From Candidatus Saccharimonadota bacterium (lineage in GTDB: Bacteria > Patescibacteriota > Saccharimonadia > Saccharimonadales > Saccharimonadaceae): a stretch of 64,000 nt of DNA. Of this stretch, positions 1-8,195 are shown in pieces. Below the pieces are notes generated by a model, which saw only the letters and a list, made by a program, of their open reading frames with translations, did no database searches and was not told the origin of the DNA. How positions within the stretch are numbered: the first letter of the stretch is position 1; each line of letters starts with the position of its first letter. The position numbers were made by a program, and so were the translations under genes. The stretch is taken from the NCBI GenBank assembly GCA_030528355.1, contig JAUMZA010000004.1:1-64000 (forward strand), given 5' to 3'.

Positions 1-141
1 GTTAACCCAGCTAATGCGTTGGTGCTCATTAACGAATCAGCCGAAAACTACCAAGACCTTGCCGCCGCCCGAGAACACATTGCTACTGCCGTATACGACA
101 AGTTTAAGATACAGATTGAGCAAGAGCCGGTAGAAATCTAA
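1..141 (+). CDS. murB: UDP-N-acetylenolpyruvoylglucosamine reductase (MurB), C-terminal end only
   Basis: This is the last 46 codons of a gene that starts before the window. The frame is open from base 1 and ends in TAA. The tail begins with NPANALVLIN, followed by a helical stretch and a closing segment of the type KFKIQIEQEPVEI. That pattern fits the C-terminal substrate-binding domain of MurB, where a VLIN strand is followed by an alpha helix and a basic beta strand ending in EV(R/E)I. MurB reduces enolpyruvyl-UDP-GlcNAc to UDP-MurNAc, the step after MurA. A MurA-type gene lies 2 kb downstream, which supports the call. Only the tail is visible, so the family call is moderate. Confidence 0.65.
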   Translation, partial: VNPANALVLINESAENYQDLAAAREHIATAVYDKFKIQIEQEPVEI

Positions 142-159
142 TATTTGGCTAAAAAGGGC

Positions 160-188
160 TTGTATTTGTAAGCATAATCGTTTACAAT
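160..188 (+). promoter_or_regulatory. Promoter of the prepilin gene
   Basis: A -35-like TTGTAT (160-165) and a -10 TACAAT (183-188) are separated by 17 bases. The prepilin ATG at 231 has a purine-rich AGGGGG at 214-219. Unlike many genes in this window, this one has a conventional leader of about 35 bases. Confidence 0.5.
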
Positions 189-230
189 TACAGCATAAAT
201 AACAAAATTAATTAGGGGGCATTCATAAAC

Positions 231-668
231 ATGAATCTTCAAAAAAGCAAACAACAAGGTTTTACTATCGTAGAACTCCTTATCGTGATTGTGGTTATCG
301 CAATCTTGGCAGCTATTTCAATCGTAGCTTACACCGGTATTCAAAACCGTGCACGTGATACAACCGTTAACCAAGCTGCCGGCCAACTAAAAACTAAAAT
401 TGAAGCATGGAACGGCTTTAAAGCTGCCTACCCAACACCAGATCAGGTTAAAGGCGGACTGGTAGATGCAGAGGCGCCAGAAGCTGCACTTGGCGATGAT
501 GTAAAGAAGCTAATCGGCGATAATGCACCTGAATCACACGAGAACGGCAAAGCCATTCAAATCGTAAGTTGTACTACTGACAGTAAACAAACTGGCGTCC
601 AAATCGTCTTCTACCAAACAAATGGTGGCAACAAGAAGATCAACATGGGTACAGGCTGTCCTGCATAA
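231..668 (+). CDS. Type IV prepilin-like protein
   Basis: This 145-residue protein has a short basic leader ending in QQG, followed directly by FTIVELLIVIVVIAILAA. This is the classic prepilin peptidase site (Gly before Phe, Glu at +5) and the hydrophobic pilin helix. The remaining roughly 110 residues would be the globular head and contain two cysteines near the C-terminus (in IVSC and TGCPA) that could form a D-region disulfide. It would be processed by PilD, which is not in the window, and assembled by the pilBCMNO machinery at 29.8-35.4 kb. It stands alone with its own promoter and terminator. Whether it is the major pilin or a minor one cannot be told from sequence; the separate strong terminator and good ribosome site favour high expression. 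Confidence 0.9.
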   Translation: MNLQKSKQQGFTIVELLIVIVVIAILAAISIVAYTGIQNRARDTTVNQAAGQLKTKIEAWNGFKAAYPTPDQVKGGLVDAEAPEAALGDDVKKLIGDNAPESHENGKAIQIVSCTTDSKQTGVQIVFYQTNGGNKKINMGTGCPA

Positions 669-697
669 TCATAGTATAGTATCTACACTATACCTAA

Positions 698-724
698 ACA
701 CCCCTCCTTACGAGGGGTGTTTTA
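698..724 (+). terminator. Rho-independent terminator after the prepilin
   Basis: A 9-bp stem (698-706 with 712-720) with a 5-base loop is followed by a T run. It sits between the convergent prepilin and glyA genes. The reverse strand also ends in a short T run, so it may serve both. Confidence 0.8.
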
Positions 725-768
725 CTTCGTATGTGTCTGCTATTATACCCTATAAGTCTACGTCCATA

Positions 769-1965
769 TTATCTTCGCAATATGTCTACAATCTGGCAGG
801 CCACCCGTGTAAAGTCATCTTCGTTATAGCCACGGGTGGTCATAGCTGGGGTGCCAAGCCGCAAGCCGCCAGGGCGGTATGGTGGTAATGTATCGTGCGG
901 GATGGCATTGGCGTTGGCGGTAATGCCCGCAGCCTCTAGCCTATCTTGGGCTTCTTTACCATCAATCCCAAAGCTGGTGTATACGTCTATTAGTAGCAGG
1001 TGATTACTCGTACCGCCAGTAATGAGCGTGACGCTCTTATCTAAAAATACCTTTGCCATCGCCTGGGCATTACGCACCACTCGGCATGCGTAATCTACAA
1101 ACTCTGGCTGCAACGCCTCACCAAAGGCCACGGCTTTAGCGGCAATAGTGTGCATGTGCGGCCCACCTTGCGTACCAGGAAACACCGCTCTATCAATCAG
1201 TGTTGGGATATTTTCAATCGTTTTAGCTGGTTTTTTAAGCGGATTACCCACCTTACCACAGCTAAGGATTAGCCCGCCACGAGGCCCTCGCAAAGTTTTA
1301 TGCGTAGTGGTGGTCATGACATGGAAACCCTCGTCGAGCGGATTAACGGCAATACCGCCCGCAATAAGCCCGGCGATATGGCTCATGTCTGCTACCAACA
1401 AGGCGCCGATCTCATTACCAATTTGTACAAACTTTTTATAATCAAGCTCACGTGGATAGGCACTAAACCCTGCCATAATGAGCTTTGGCTTGTGGGCAAT
1501 AGCTAGCCTATGTAGCTCATCGTAATCAATCTCACCAGTTGTAACATCCTTCATGCCATAGCGAATAAAATTATATTCACGGGCACTGCGAGTTACCGGT
1601 GCTCCGTGGGTAAGATGGCCGCCGTGACTTAAATCCATCGCCAGCACTGTGTCGCCAGGCTCAAGCCAGGCGTAATAGACTGCCTCGTTAGCCTGTGCCC
1701 CAGAATGTGGCTGCACATTTGCATGGTCGGCATGAAACAGCTGCTTGGCACGGTCAATCGCTAATTGCTCGAGCTTGTCAGTGTTGGTTTGCCCGCCATA
1801 ATACCGCCGGCCTGGGTAGCCTTCGCTATATTTATTTGTAAATACACTGCCTAACGCCGCCCGCACATCATGTGATACATAATTTTCGCTTGGAATTAGT
1901 TCTATTGCCTGCTGCTGCCGGACCGTTTCGGCCGCAATGAGTTCACTCACCTGCTTATCTTGCAT
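769..1965 (-). CDS. glyA: Serine hydroxymethyltransferase
   Basis: GlyA is a PLP enzyme that interconverts serine and glycine and supplies 5,10-methylene-tetrahydrofolate in the cytosol. The 398-residue length is typical, slightly short at the C-terminus. Visible family signatures include the N-terminal ELIPSEN and the YPGRRYYGG loop. The PLP-lysine motif TTTTHKTLRGPRGG places the Schiff-base lysine at about residue 223. The ATG is preceded by AAAGGAGAT at good spacing, so the start is secure. It is monocistronic and convergent with the prepilin. Glycine made here could feed the one-carbon pool and protein synthesis; no other folate genes are in the window. Confidence 0.97.
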   Translation of the reverse strand: MQDKQVSELIAAETVRQQQAIELIPSENYVSHDVRAALGSVFTNKYSEGYPGRRYYGGQTNTDKLEQLAIDRAKQLFHADHANVQPHSGAQANEAVYYAWLEPGDTVLAMDLSHGGHLTHGAPVTRSAREYNFIRYGMKDVTTGEIDYDELHRLAIAHKPKLIMAGFSAYPRELDYKKFVQIGNEIGALLVADMSHIAGLIAGGIAVNPLDEGFHVMTTTTHKTLRGPRGGLILSCGKVGNPLKKPAKTIENIPTLIDRAVFPGTQGGPHMHTIAAKAVAFGEALQPEFVDYACRVVRNAQAMAKVFLDKSVTLITGGTSNHLLLIDVYTSFGIDGKEAQDRLEAAGITANANAIPHDTLPPYRPGGLRLGTPAMTTRGYNEDDFTRVACQIVDILRR

Positions 1966-2079
1966 AACTATCTCCTTTATTGTTAGTGTACCACGGATAT
2001 GCAGCGATGATAAGCCGTGCGACCCGCTACTACAGAGCTATATTATTTGCAATTATATCAAGTATGATATACTGATACT

Positions 2080-3606
2080 ATGAACTCTGATACATACCTT
2101 GAAAAAATTGGCAATCTTATTCAAGAAACCCGCACCCTGCGTGGCATGACACAAACGCAGTTGGCGGATGCCTTGGGTACCAGCCAGTCAGCTATCAACC
2201 GTATCGAAAAAGGCGGGCAAAATATCAGCCTTGAAATGATCGCCCGCATCGGCGAGGTGCTGGCACGGCCGATTGTTAATCTTAATCAATCAGGTAAAAT
2301 CAACTTTAAGGTGCAAGGCGGCCACGAGCTGTCTGGCGACATCACTATTAAAACCAGCAAGAACGCAGCAGTTGCCTTACTGTGTGCAAGTTTGCTCAAT
2401 AAAGGCACTACCACGCTGCGGCGAGTTGCCAAGATTGAAGAAGTAAACCGCATTATCGAGGTACTCCACAGTATTGGCGTAAAAACCCGCTGGGAAAATG
2501 AATCCGATTTGGTAATCACCCCGCCTCGCACGCTTAATCTTGCAACAATCGATGTAGCCGCCGCCAAGCGTACTCGTTCGATTATTATGTTTATGGGGCC
2601 GCTACTGCACCAATATAACTTTTTTAGCCTGCCATTTGCTGGCGGCTGCAATTTAGGCACTCGCACTGTTGAGCCACATCTAGCCGGCCTAGCTCCGTTT
2701 GGGCTAGAAGTAAAAGCACTGACCGAAAGCTACCAAGTTACGGCTAACCCAACCTCACCCGAACGAGCCATTCTGCTGACCGAACGTGGCGATACCGTTA
2801 CCGAAAATGTCTTGATGGCAGCTGCACTCCACCCAGGCACCGTTACCATCCGCAACGCTAGCCCTAACTACATGGTGCAAGATTTGTGCTTCTTCCTTGA
2901 AAAACTTGGAGTAAAAATTGAAGGTATTGGTACCACCACGCTCCGAGTAACCGGCGTACGTAGCATCGATACCAATGTAGAGTACTTCCCATCTGAAGAC
3001 CCAATTGAAGCTATGAGTTTTATCGCAGCTGGTGCCGTAACCAGCTCCGAAATCACCATCAAGCGAGCACCAATTGAGTTTTTAGAAATTGAATTAGCTA
3101 TTTTGGCCGGCATGGGGCTGCAATACGATCTCACGCCTGAGTATATGGCCGCAAATGGCAACACTCGCCTGGTAGATATTCATCTCAAAAAATCCGTGCT
3201 ACATGCACCAAAAGATAAACTACACAGCATGCCATTCCCTGGGGTAAATATGGACAACTTGCCGTTTCTTGGCTTGATTGCCACCGTAGCCCAAGGCCGC
3301 ACATTGGTGCATGACTGGAGTTACGAAAACCGTGCTATCTATTTTACCGAACTTACTAAGCTCGGGGCAAACATTGAGCTAGTTGACCCGCACCGTGTTT
3401 ACATTACCGGCACCACTAAATGGAAACCAGCCGATGTAGTGGCACCACCAGCCTTACGCCCAAGTGTGGTGATACTGCTGGCTATGCTGGCTGCACCAGG
3501 TGTGTCAATTTTGCGTGATGTATATTCAATCAACCGTGGCTACGAAGAGCTAGCTGCCCGCCTTAACAGCCTTGGTGCCCAGATTGAAACTATCCACGAA
3601 TTATAA
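2080..3606 (+). CDS. murA: XRE-family helix-turn-helix domain fused to UDP-GlcNAc 1-carboxyvinyltransferase (MurA)
   Basis: Residues about 8-65 form an XRE/Cro-type HTH with the typical LRGMTQTQLADALGTSQS turn. From about residue 74 on, the protein is a MurA/EPSP-synthase-like enzyme of about 430 residues, which is near full family length. The KN pair at 94-95, the active-site cysteine in AGGCNLG (Cys190), the conserved Asp in PGVNMDN and the NRGYEEL segment are all present. It should therefore be catalytically competent in the first committed step of peptidoglycan synthesis and should be fosfomycin-sensitive. A -10 TATACT (2068-2073) lies 6 bases before the ATG with no Shine-Dalgarno site, so a leaderless mRNA is likely. 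That start keeps the HTH in frame, so the fusion is not an annotation artefact. DNA binding by the HTH is inferred. Confidence 0.92.
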   Translation: MNSDTYLEKIGNLIQETRTLRGMTQTQLADALGTSQSAINRIEKGGQNISLEMIARIGEVLARPIVNLNQSGKINFKVQGGHELSGDITIKTSKNAAVALLCASLLNKGTTTLRRVAKIEEVNRIIEVLHSIGVKTRWENESDLVITPPRTLNLATIDVAAAKRTRSIIMFMGPLLHQYNFFSLPFAGGCNLGTRTVEPHLAGLAPFGLEVKALTESYQVTANPTSPERAILLTERGDTVTENVLMAAALHPGTVTIRNASPNYMVQDLCFFLEKLGVKIEGIGTTTLRVTGVRSIDTNVEYFPSEDPIEAMSFIAAGAVTSSEITIKRAPIEFLEIELAILAGMGLQYDLTPEYMAANGNTRLVDIHLKKSVLHAPKDKLHSMPFPGVNMDNLPFLGLIATVAQGRTLVHDWSYENRAIYFTELTKLGANIELVDPHRVYITGTTKWKPADVVAPPALRPSVVILLAMLAAPGVSILRDVYSINRGYEELAARLNSLGAQIETIHEL

Positions 3607-3629
3607 GGCTAATTCGTGCAATTAACAAA

Positions 3630-3662
3630 AACCACCCTGCTACACGCAAGGTGGTTTTTTAT
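3630..3662. terminator. Bidirectional terminator between murA fusion and ABC permease
   Basis: The stem is AACCACC (3630-3636) with GGTGGTT (3650-3656), flanked by an A run on one side and a T run on the other. It can end both convergent transcripts. Confidence 0.8.
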
Positions 3663-3674
3663 TTTAGCATCAAT

Positions 3675-5891
3675 CTATTCTGTTTGGTTTTGACCGAGCG
3701 AGGTGATGCGTCGAATCATTGGCAGTATCGCATAAATACCCACCACCGCACCAACTACACTGGCACCCAGGATGGCGAAGTAGGTTGGCGAAAGGTCAAC
3801 TCGTACCGTACTAGATAGTGCCTGCAAGAACACATAAGCCACCCATATGCCCACACCCGCTGCTACCACCGACACGACAATCAGTGGAATCAGCGACTCT
3901 ATCATCACCATACGCTGCATCTGCCCCACCGTCATGCCACCTAGTCGCAAGGTAAAGAGCGATTTGCGACGTTCCAATAAGCCACCCGCTGCACTAACCA
4001 GCAAACTAGCGATTGCCACAAACAGCGTAATGCCAATCCCAACATAGGTAACTGCAGCCAAATCTTTTACAAGTGGGTTGATGTGTGGCTTTTGAGCATC
4101 GGCACCACTCACAGCCCACATATCCCTCACGTTTGGATCGGCGTGCTGTACCACCAGTGTGCGGAGCTTATCAAAATGATCCATATCTGTCAGCCGTATA
4201 AAGTAGGCTGCTGGGGCGGCAGTATCGATAGACGGGATGGTGGTGATAGTTTTTGCAGGCTCTTTTGCAAAATCAATATAAGCATAGGTATGCACTGTAT
4301 CAGCCGGGCATTGCCGTTTAGTGTACTCGGCCAGCGTACTACACGCTACCTGAAAGCTCGCTTTTACTTCACGAGCCTCTGCAAACGATGCAACATAAGA
4401 TTGCTGCCGCAACACATCTGCAAACTTTGGATCCAATGCCGAACCCCACACCAAGGCAGTGCTTGGCGAAAGTTGCGTATACCCATTAGTGTTTAACGCA
4501 TGAAGCTCAAGATTATCAATCCCGCTGACCGTTGCAAGATAAAAGCTACCTGCAAATAGTGCCAGTACCACCCCGCTGACGCTACGGAAAATTTGCCGTG
4601 AATGCCCCGCAATACGCTTGCTTGCAATCAACACCACTGGACGACGAGCTATCCGAGCCACCAGCTGTGCACTGCGAGCAGTCAGCCACGAACCAGCCAG
4701 CACCAGCCCACTCATTACCAAAAGAATTCCTCCCATCAGCACCAAAGCGGGCAGCACGCTATCGTTTGACTGCTGTTTCAACCACGATTGCCCACCAGGT
4801 AGCGACAGCCACGTAAAAATCGCCAAGCCTGTCGCAAGTGGTAATACTCGCCACGCCCGAGGCCGTTTTGCCACCGCCGCACGTCGCACCACGCCCAATG
4901 GTGATACCTGCACCTTACGCATACCCCGCCAGTTGGCAAACAAACTCAAGGCAATTGTAATGCCGGCTAAAATACCAAACTGCCACCAGCCAACTGCGAT
5001 ATCATCTAGCCAAAAACGCTGGCCGGCAAACCGCACTGCCTCGAACTGCGGACGTAACAATAAAAACGCACCATATCCCAAGCCAATACCTGCCACTGTC
5101 GCAAGGCTAGTTTCATACATTAAAATGCGGTTTACTTGCGAGCGGGTCGCACCAACCAAACGCAGTGCAGCATATCGCTGCTCGCGCTGGGCACTGCCTA
5201 GTTGGGTTGAAACAGCAATAAACATCACAATCGGAAAGAGTAGAATTGTGCCACCAAACAGCAACATCATTGGCGTAATAGGGTCGAGCTTAAAACGATC
5301 ACTTTGCTGAAATGCTTCTGTCGTGCTATAGATAGCTGCTGGCTTTTCGCCCGGCTTGTTTGCAAACTCTTCGGCCGACGCTCCACGCACTACTAATAGC
5401 GAATCTGGCGAAGCAACTCGAGCGACAGGCAGCACGCCTAGTGATTTAGTACCGTAGCGGCTACCCACCTTTTCTTCAGGATGATCGCTTATAATACGAG
5501 CCAATGCGGGTGATACATAATATTCACCAGGCTGCGGCGTTGGCATGTCAGCAAATTGTGGACTATTTGGGCCAGTTGCCCGCATCGACACAACGGTAAT
5601 TGCGTTATCCTTCCATTTAGACAGCCCAAGAATCGGACTAATGGTGTCGATTTGTAGCGGGTCAACTCCTGCAATTGGCGTCTGGGCTTTTTTTGCGGCT
5701 TCACCCGCAAATACACCAGGAAAACCAAGATACACCCAGCTTTCACGTTCTGCCCGAGCCGAAATACCATTAATACCCGCAATAAAGCTCGCTAACATCA
5801 CTGTGCCAAGTGCGATAGCAATAATAGTTAATCCCAGCCGCCCAAGTGATTGCGTACCAGATTTTCGTAACAATAACCAGCTGGCTCCCAT
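3675..5891 (-). CDS. ABC transporter permease, FtsX/MacB-like with two FtsX modules
   Basis: This 738-residue integral membrane protein has an N-terminal membrane helix (in SLGRLGLTIIAIALGTVMLAS), a large extracellular segment, a first FtsX-type core of three helices around residues 220-340, two further helices, a second extracellular domain with a cysteine pair, and a second FtsX core near the C-terminus. This duplicated layout is typical of Gram-positive macrolide/antimicrobial-peptide exporters. The ATG at 5891 was chosen over an upstream TTG because AGGAGCGGAGGTG precedes it at proper spacing. It starts one base after the stop of the ATPase gene. Transport substrate is not evident. The PadR regulator in the same operon suggests an inducible efflux or envelope-stress role. 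Confidence 0.88.
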   Translation of the reverse strand: MGASWLLLRKSGTQSLGRLGLTIIAIALGTVMLASFIAGINGISARAERESWVYLGFPGVFAGEAAKKAQTPIAGVDPLQIDTISPILGLSKWKDNAITVVSMRATGPNSPQFADMPTPQPGEYYVSPALARIISDHPEEKVGSRYGTKSLGVLPVARVASPDSLLVVRGASAEEFANKPGEKPAAIYSTTEAFQQSDRFKLDPITPMMLLFGGTILLFPIVMFIAVSTQLGSAQREQRYAALRLVGATRSQVNRILMYETSLATVAGIGLGYGAFLLLRPQFEAVRFAGQRFWLDDIAVGWWQFGILAGITIALSLFANWRGMRKVQVSPLGVVRRAAVAKRPRAWRVLPLATGLAIFTWLSLPGGQSWLKQQSNDSVLPALVLMGGILLVMSGLVLAGSWLTARSAQLVARIARRPVVLIASKRIAGHSRQIFRSVSGVVLALFAGSFYLATVSGIDNLELHALNTNGYTQLSPSTALVWGSALDPKFADVLRQQSYVASFAEAREVKASFQVACSTLAEYTKRQCPADTVHTYAYIDFAKEPAKTITTIPSIDTAAPAAYFIRLTDMDHFDKLRTLVVQHADPNVRDMWAVSGADAQKPHINPLVKDLAAVTYVGIGITLFVAIASLLVSAAGGLLERRKSLFTLRLGGMTVGQMQRMVMIESLIPLIVVSVVAAGVGIWVAYVFLQALSSTVRVDLSPTYFAILGASVVGAVVGIYAILPMIRRITSLGQNQTE

Positions 5892-5892
5892 A

Positions 5893-6573
5893 CTACACCT
5901 CCGCTCCTGCAATCATACCATCTCGCACAACAATTTCACGATCAGCGTATGCAGCAATAGTGGGCTCGTGCGTTACCATAATCACTGTTGTACCGTGTTG
6001 TTTGGCGGTAGTAATAAATAACTCCATTACCTTTTGCGAGTTAAGCGAATCAAGCGAACCAGTCGGCTCATCTGCAAAAAGTACCCTTGGCTCAATTACC
6101 ATCGCTCTTGCAATAGCCACCCGCTGTGCCTGTCCGCCAGATAGTTCGCCCGGCAGGCTATCCTCCTTGCCTCCAAGGCCGACCGTTGCCACCCATTTTT
6201 TTGCTTTTGCGTAGGCATCTTTACGACGCACACCATTTAACAAAAGTGGTAGTGCCACATTATCAATCACACTGAGCTCCGGCACCAGCTGGCTAAATTG
6301 AAATACAAACCCAAATTCGGTACGACGCAACACACTGCGACGAGCATCATTCATTGTATCGATACGCTCGCCACTGAGGGTGATTTTACCCTCGTCAATT
6401 GCCGTAATTGCCGCCAGGCTATGTAGTAAGGTAGACTTACCCGAACCGCTTGGCCCCATGATTGCCAGTACCTCGCCCGGCATGACATCGAGCGAAACAC
6501 CACGCAAGGCCTTGGTTTTACCAAACGATTTTACAATTTTATGTGCACTAATAATTGGCTGTGCTTGTGTCAT
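5893..6573 (-). CDS. ABC transporter ATP-binding protein, MacB/LolD type
   Basis: The 226-residue nucleotide-binding protein contains Walker A GPSGSGKST, the Q-loop region, the signature LSGGQAQRVAIARA, Walker B VLFADEPTGSLD and the switch histidine in VMVTHEP. This is full length for the MacB/LolD/FtsE class that drives FtsX-like permeases. The start codon overlaps the padR stop as ATGA, and the stop is one base before the permease ATG, so the three genes should be one translationally coupled transcript. Two NBDs would pair with the two-module permease downstream. Substrate unknown. Confidence 0.95.
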   Translation of the reverse strand: MTQAQPIISAHKIVKSFGKTKALRGVSLDVMPGEVLAIMGPSGSGKSTLLHSLAAITAIDEGKITLSGERIDTMNDARRSVLRRTEFGFVFQFSQLVPELSVIDNVALPLLLNGVRRKDAYAKAKKWVATVGLGGKEDSLPGELSGGQAQRVAIARAMVIEPRVLFADEPTGSLDSLNSQKVMELFITTAKQHGTTVIMVTHEPTIAAYADREIVVRDGMIAGAEV

Positions 6574-7103
6574 ATATGTAGCTCCTCTTTTAATTTACTT
6601 AGTCGTGAACTTGTCAAATCTATCCAACGCAAATCGGCTTCTAAATGGAACAGGGCGTGATCTATGAGCAGCATATCCTGGAGTGAACTCTCCCGCCGGA
6701 TATTGGTGAGTTCACGCATTCTAGCAATATGTACTCGCCGCTGATGCATTAAGTACGGGGCAGCATCACCATCTTTTAGCAAAGCTAGTACTGTTTTTAC
6801 ATACAAGGTTGCTTGCAACACTGGCGATGGCATTTCGGGCGTTTCAAGCCATGTTTGCAAATGCCTGCGACCCTTTTCGGTAATTTCATACCGCACTCGG
6901 CCAGGCCCGGCAGCCGGTTCTGTAGCCACATCTACCACTTCTTGCACATATTCATCACGCTTTAGCCGTGCTAGGGTAGAATAAATCTGCCCCGCTAAAA
7001 TTGGCTTATCCTTGCCAAAATAGCCATCATATAACTTCTTTAGCTCGTAGCCATAATTAGGGCTATTTGCCAAAAAACCAAGCAACGTATAATTTGCGTT
7101 CAT
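6570..7103 (-). CDS. PadR-family transcriptional regulator
   Basis: This 177-residue regulator has an N-terminal winged helix (starting NANYTLLGFLANSPNYGYEL) with the YSTLARLKRD recognition segment, followed by a beta wing and a C-terminal helical dimerisation domain. That is the PadR-s2 layout. The ATG at 7103 was chosen because it gives the family-typical N-terminus; an upstream in-frame start would add 20 residues that run through the operator. A perfect 9-bp inverted repeat lies just upstream, which suggests autoregulation together with the downstream ABC exporter. PadR proteins are usually repressors released by a small-molecule ligand, often the exporter substrate; the ligand here is unknown. 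Confidence 0.92.
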   Translation of the reverse strand: MNANYTLLGFLANSPNYGYELKKLYDGYFGKDKPILAGQIYSTLARLKRDEYVQEVVDVATEPAAGPGRVRYEITEKGRRHLQTWLETPEMPSPVLQATLYVKTVLALLKDGDAAPYLMHQRRVHIARMRELTNIRRESSLQDMLLIDHALFHLEADLRWIDLTSSRLSKLKEELHI

Positions 7104-7109
7104 AGTATT

Positions 7110-7130
7110 ACTATACACCGAGTGTATAGT
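7110..7130 (-). promoter_or_regulatory. Probable PadR operator
   Basis: This is a perfect inverted repeat with arms ACTATACAC (7110-7118) and GTGTATAGT (7122-7130) and a 3-base spacer. It is centred about 17 bases before the padR ATG and covers its likely -10 element (TATACA/TATAGT). Position and symmetry fit an autoregulatory PadR site. The binding itself is inferred. Confidence 0.75.
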
Positions 7131-7148
7131 TGTATGCAAGCCTCTTTT

Positions 7149-7178
7149 TTGTGTATGATACATTTTTTATGCTATAAT
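7149..7178 (+). promoter_or_regulatory. Promoter of tRNA-Gly
   Basis: A -35-like TTGTGT (7149-7154) and a consensus -10 TATAAT (7173-7178) have an 18-base spacer. The tRNA 5' end is 25 bases downstream. Confidence 0.5.
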
Positions 7179-7202
7179 TAAGAGGTTGTCATTGTGTAAT
7201 TT

Positions 7203-7277
7203 GCGGGCGTCGTATAATGGCTAATATACCTGCCTTCCAAGCAAGTGATGCGAGTTCGATTCTCGCCGCCCGCACCA
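7203..7277 (+). tRNA. tRNA-Gly (anticodon TCC)
   Basis: The sequence folds as a cloverleaf with a 7-bp acceptor stem (GCGGGCG with CGCCCGC), the T-arm motif GAGTTCGATTCTC and the anticodon loop CTTCCAA. CCA is encoded at 7275-7277. The anticodon stem has one C-A mismatch. A terminator follows 25 bases downstream. The downstream neighbourhood carries recombinase debris, so this tRNA may once have been an integration target. Confidence 0.93.
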
Positions 7278-7301
7278 AATCGGAACTAAAACGGAAACGG
7301 T

Positions 7302-7326
7302 CGCCCGAACGGGCGGCTTTTTTTAC
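7302..7326 (+). terminator. Terminator after tRNA-Gly
   Basis: The stem CGCCCG/CGGGCG (7302-7307 with 7310-7315) with a tight AA loop is followed by GC and a run of T. Confidence 0.85.
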
Positions 7327-7429
7327 TGGCAGCGTGCAGCGCCGACCAGCGATTTTTCTGGGAGAGTTAAGGAATTGGTCATCATTTATGACGACTTCTT
7401 TTTGTCGTATGTGTAGGTTCGACCCAAGT

Positions 7430-7735
7430 CGAAACGCCAAGTGTAGCTTACTCGATCTACTCTTCGAGTAACTTCTTTTTGCCTAGTATTTCCGCACGTT
7501 TGTCTTGATACAGTTCGCACTCGGCATCACCGTCCAGGTAGCTATCGAGCAATCGCTACATTTTCTCGGACAGGCGGGCGATAGCCTCCTTGTCACCCTC
7601 CACGCAGTGCGCAAAGTCGGCTTTCTCACTTGCTTCGTCTTTGTATATCAGTTCGCACAGTTTACCCGCCCACGAGGCAGACATAGCATAACAAAGCAAA
7701 AGCGCGTTAGCAAGGCGTAGTCTAAGCGACAGTAT
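7430..7735 (-). pseudogene. C-terminal remnant of a large serine recombinase
   Basis: Reading the minus strand from about 7735 gives a frame with WAGKLCELIYKDEASEKADF, then ARLSEKM, stop, RLLDSYLDGDAECELY, then RAEILGKKKLLEE, stop, IE, stop. This is the coiled-coil tail seen after the zinc ribbon of large serine recombinases, where the family consensus is of the type EK(L/M)xRLLDxYLDG...YxxKKxxLLxxKxxLEExI. The three in-frame stops (TAG at 7556-7558 and 7457-7459, TAA at 7448-7450) fall where Gln is common in the family, as expected from C-to-T change of CAG/CAA. No catalytic serine domain remains. This fills the 440-base stretch without an intact gene after tRNA-Gly. The frame and motif are seen directly; the family call is by recognition. 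Confidence 0.7.
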
Positions 7736-8195
7736 TCATCTATTTTTTGACACAGGACCTCTATTGCGCCCATATCATCAGCATGATTACCCAGATACAA
7801 CATTTGGAGAGTGGGTGTCTTTGAACGAGGAAGAGTATGGGAGTACTTTTGCTGATGATGTTCTGGCTGGACATGTCTCAACCGCATTGAGGCAAGTATC
7901 AGGAAAGGCGGTAGTAATCGGTAACCGCTCAATAGACGGAATCGACAGAATATCAGAAGTACTTGGTGCGTCTGACCGAAAAATAGTATATGTAGACGCG
8001 CCCACAGACCTGCTTCATGAGAGATATCAAAAACGTGAGCAGCATATCGTATCAAAAACTGAGTTCAAAGAAATGCTTGATCGAGATAGGTGCATGGGGC
8101 TAACCACACTTATCGGCGCTGCCAACGCTGTTATCGATAACTGTTCTCATTTTGAAACGGCTGTTCAGCAATTTCAAAGTAGCGTAGCAAACTAG
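7725..8195 (+). pseudogene. 5'-truncated P-loop nucleotide kinase-like protein
   Basis: An open frame begins after a stop at 7722-7724 and continues with FFDTGPLLRPYHQHDYPDTT, an alpha/beta protein of about 155 residues ending at 8195. The segments IGNRSIDGIDRI, IVYVDAPTDLLHERYQKRE and the C-terminal helix resemble the second half of small P-loop kinases of the dephospho-CoA/adenylate kinase type: a strand-loop carrying D-A/T, then a helix rich in R. The N-terminal strand with the GxxxxGK(S/T) phosphate loop is absent. Only a TTG at 7764 could start translation. The missing part borders the recombinase remnant, so the gene was probably cut by the same event. It ends convergently with the next gene with 4 bases of overlap. 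Function cannot be assigned. Confidence 0.5.

Noticed and set aside
4618-5310. A 230-codon open frame opposite the ABC permease
   Set aside because: Its composition is typical of an antisense shadow and it has no ribosome site. The permease frame is supported by motifs and coupling.
3675-7103. Lipoprotein release (LolCDE) or cell-division FtsEX instead of a drug-type exporter
   Set aside because: The permease has two FtsX modules in one long chain and a PadR regulator, which fits the MacB-like exporter group better. The exact substrate remains open.
7189-7471. Open frames on both strands across tRNA-Gly and its terminator
   Set aside because: They translate the tRNA and the hairpin. The antisense peptide is the familiar tRNA-antisense artefact, and there is no codon bias or ribosome site.
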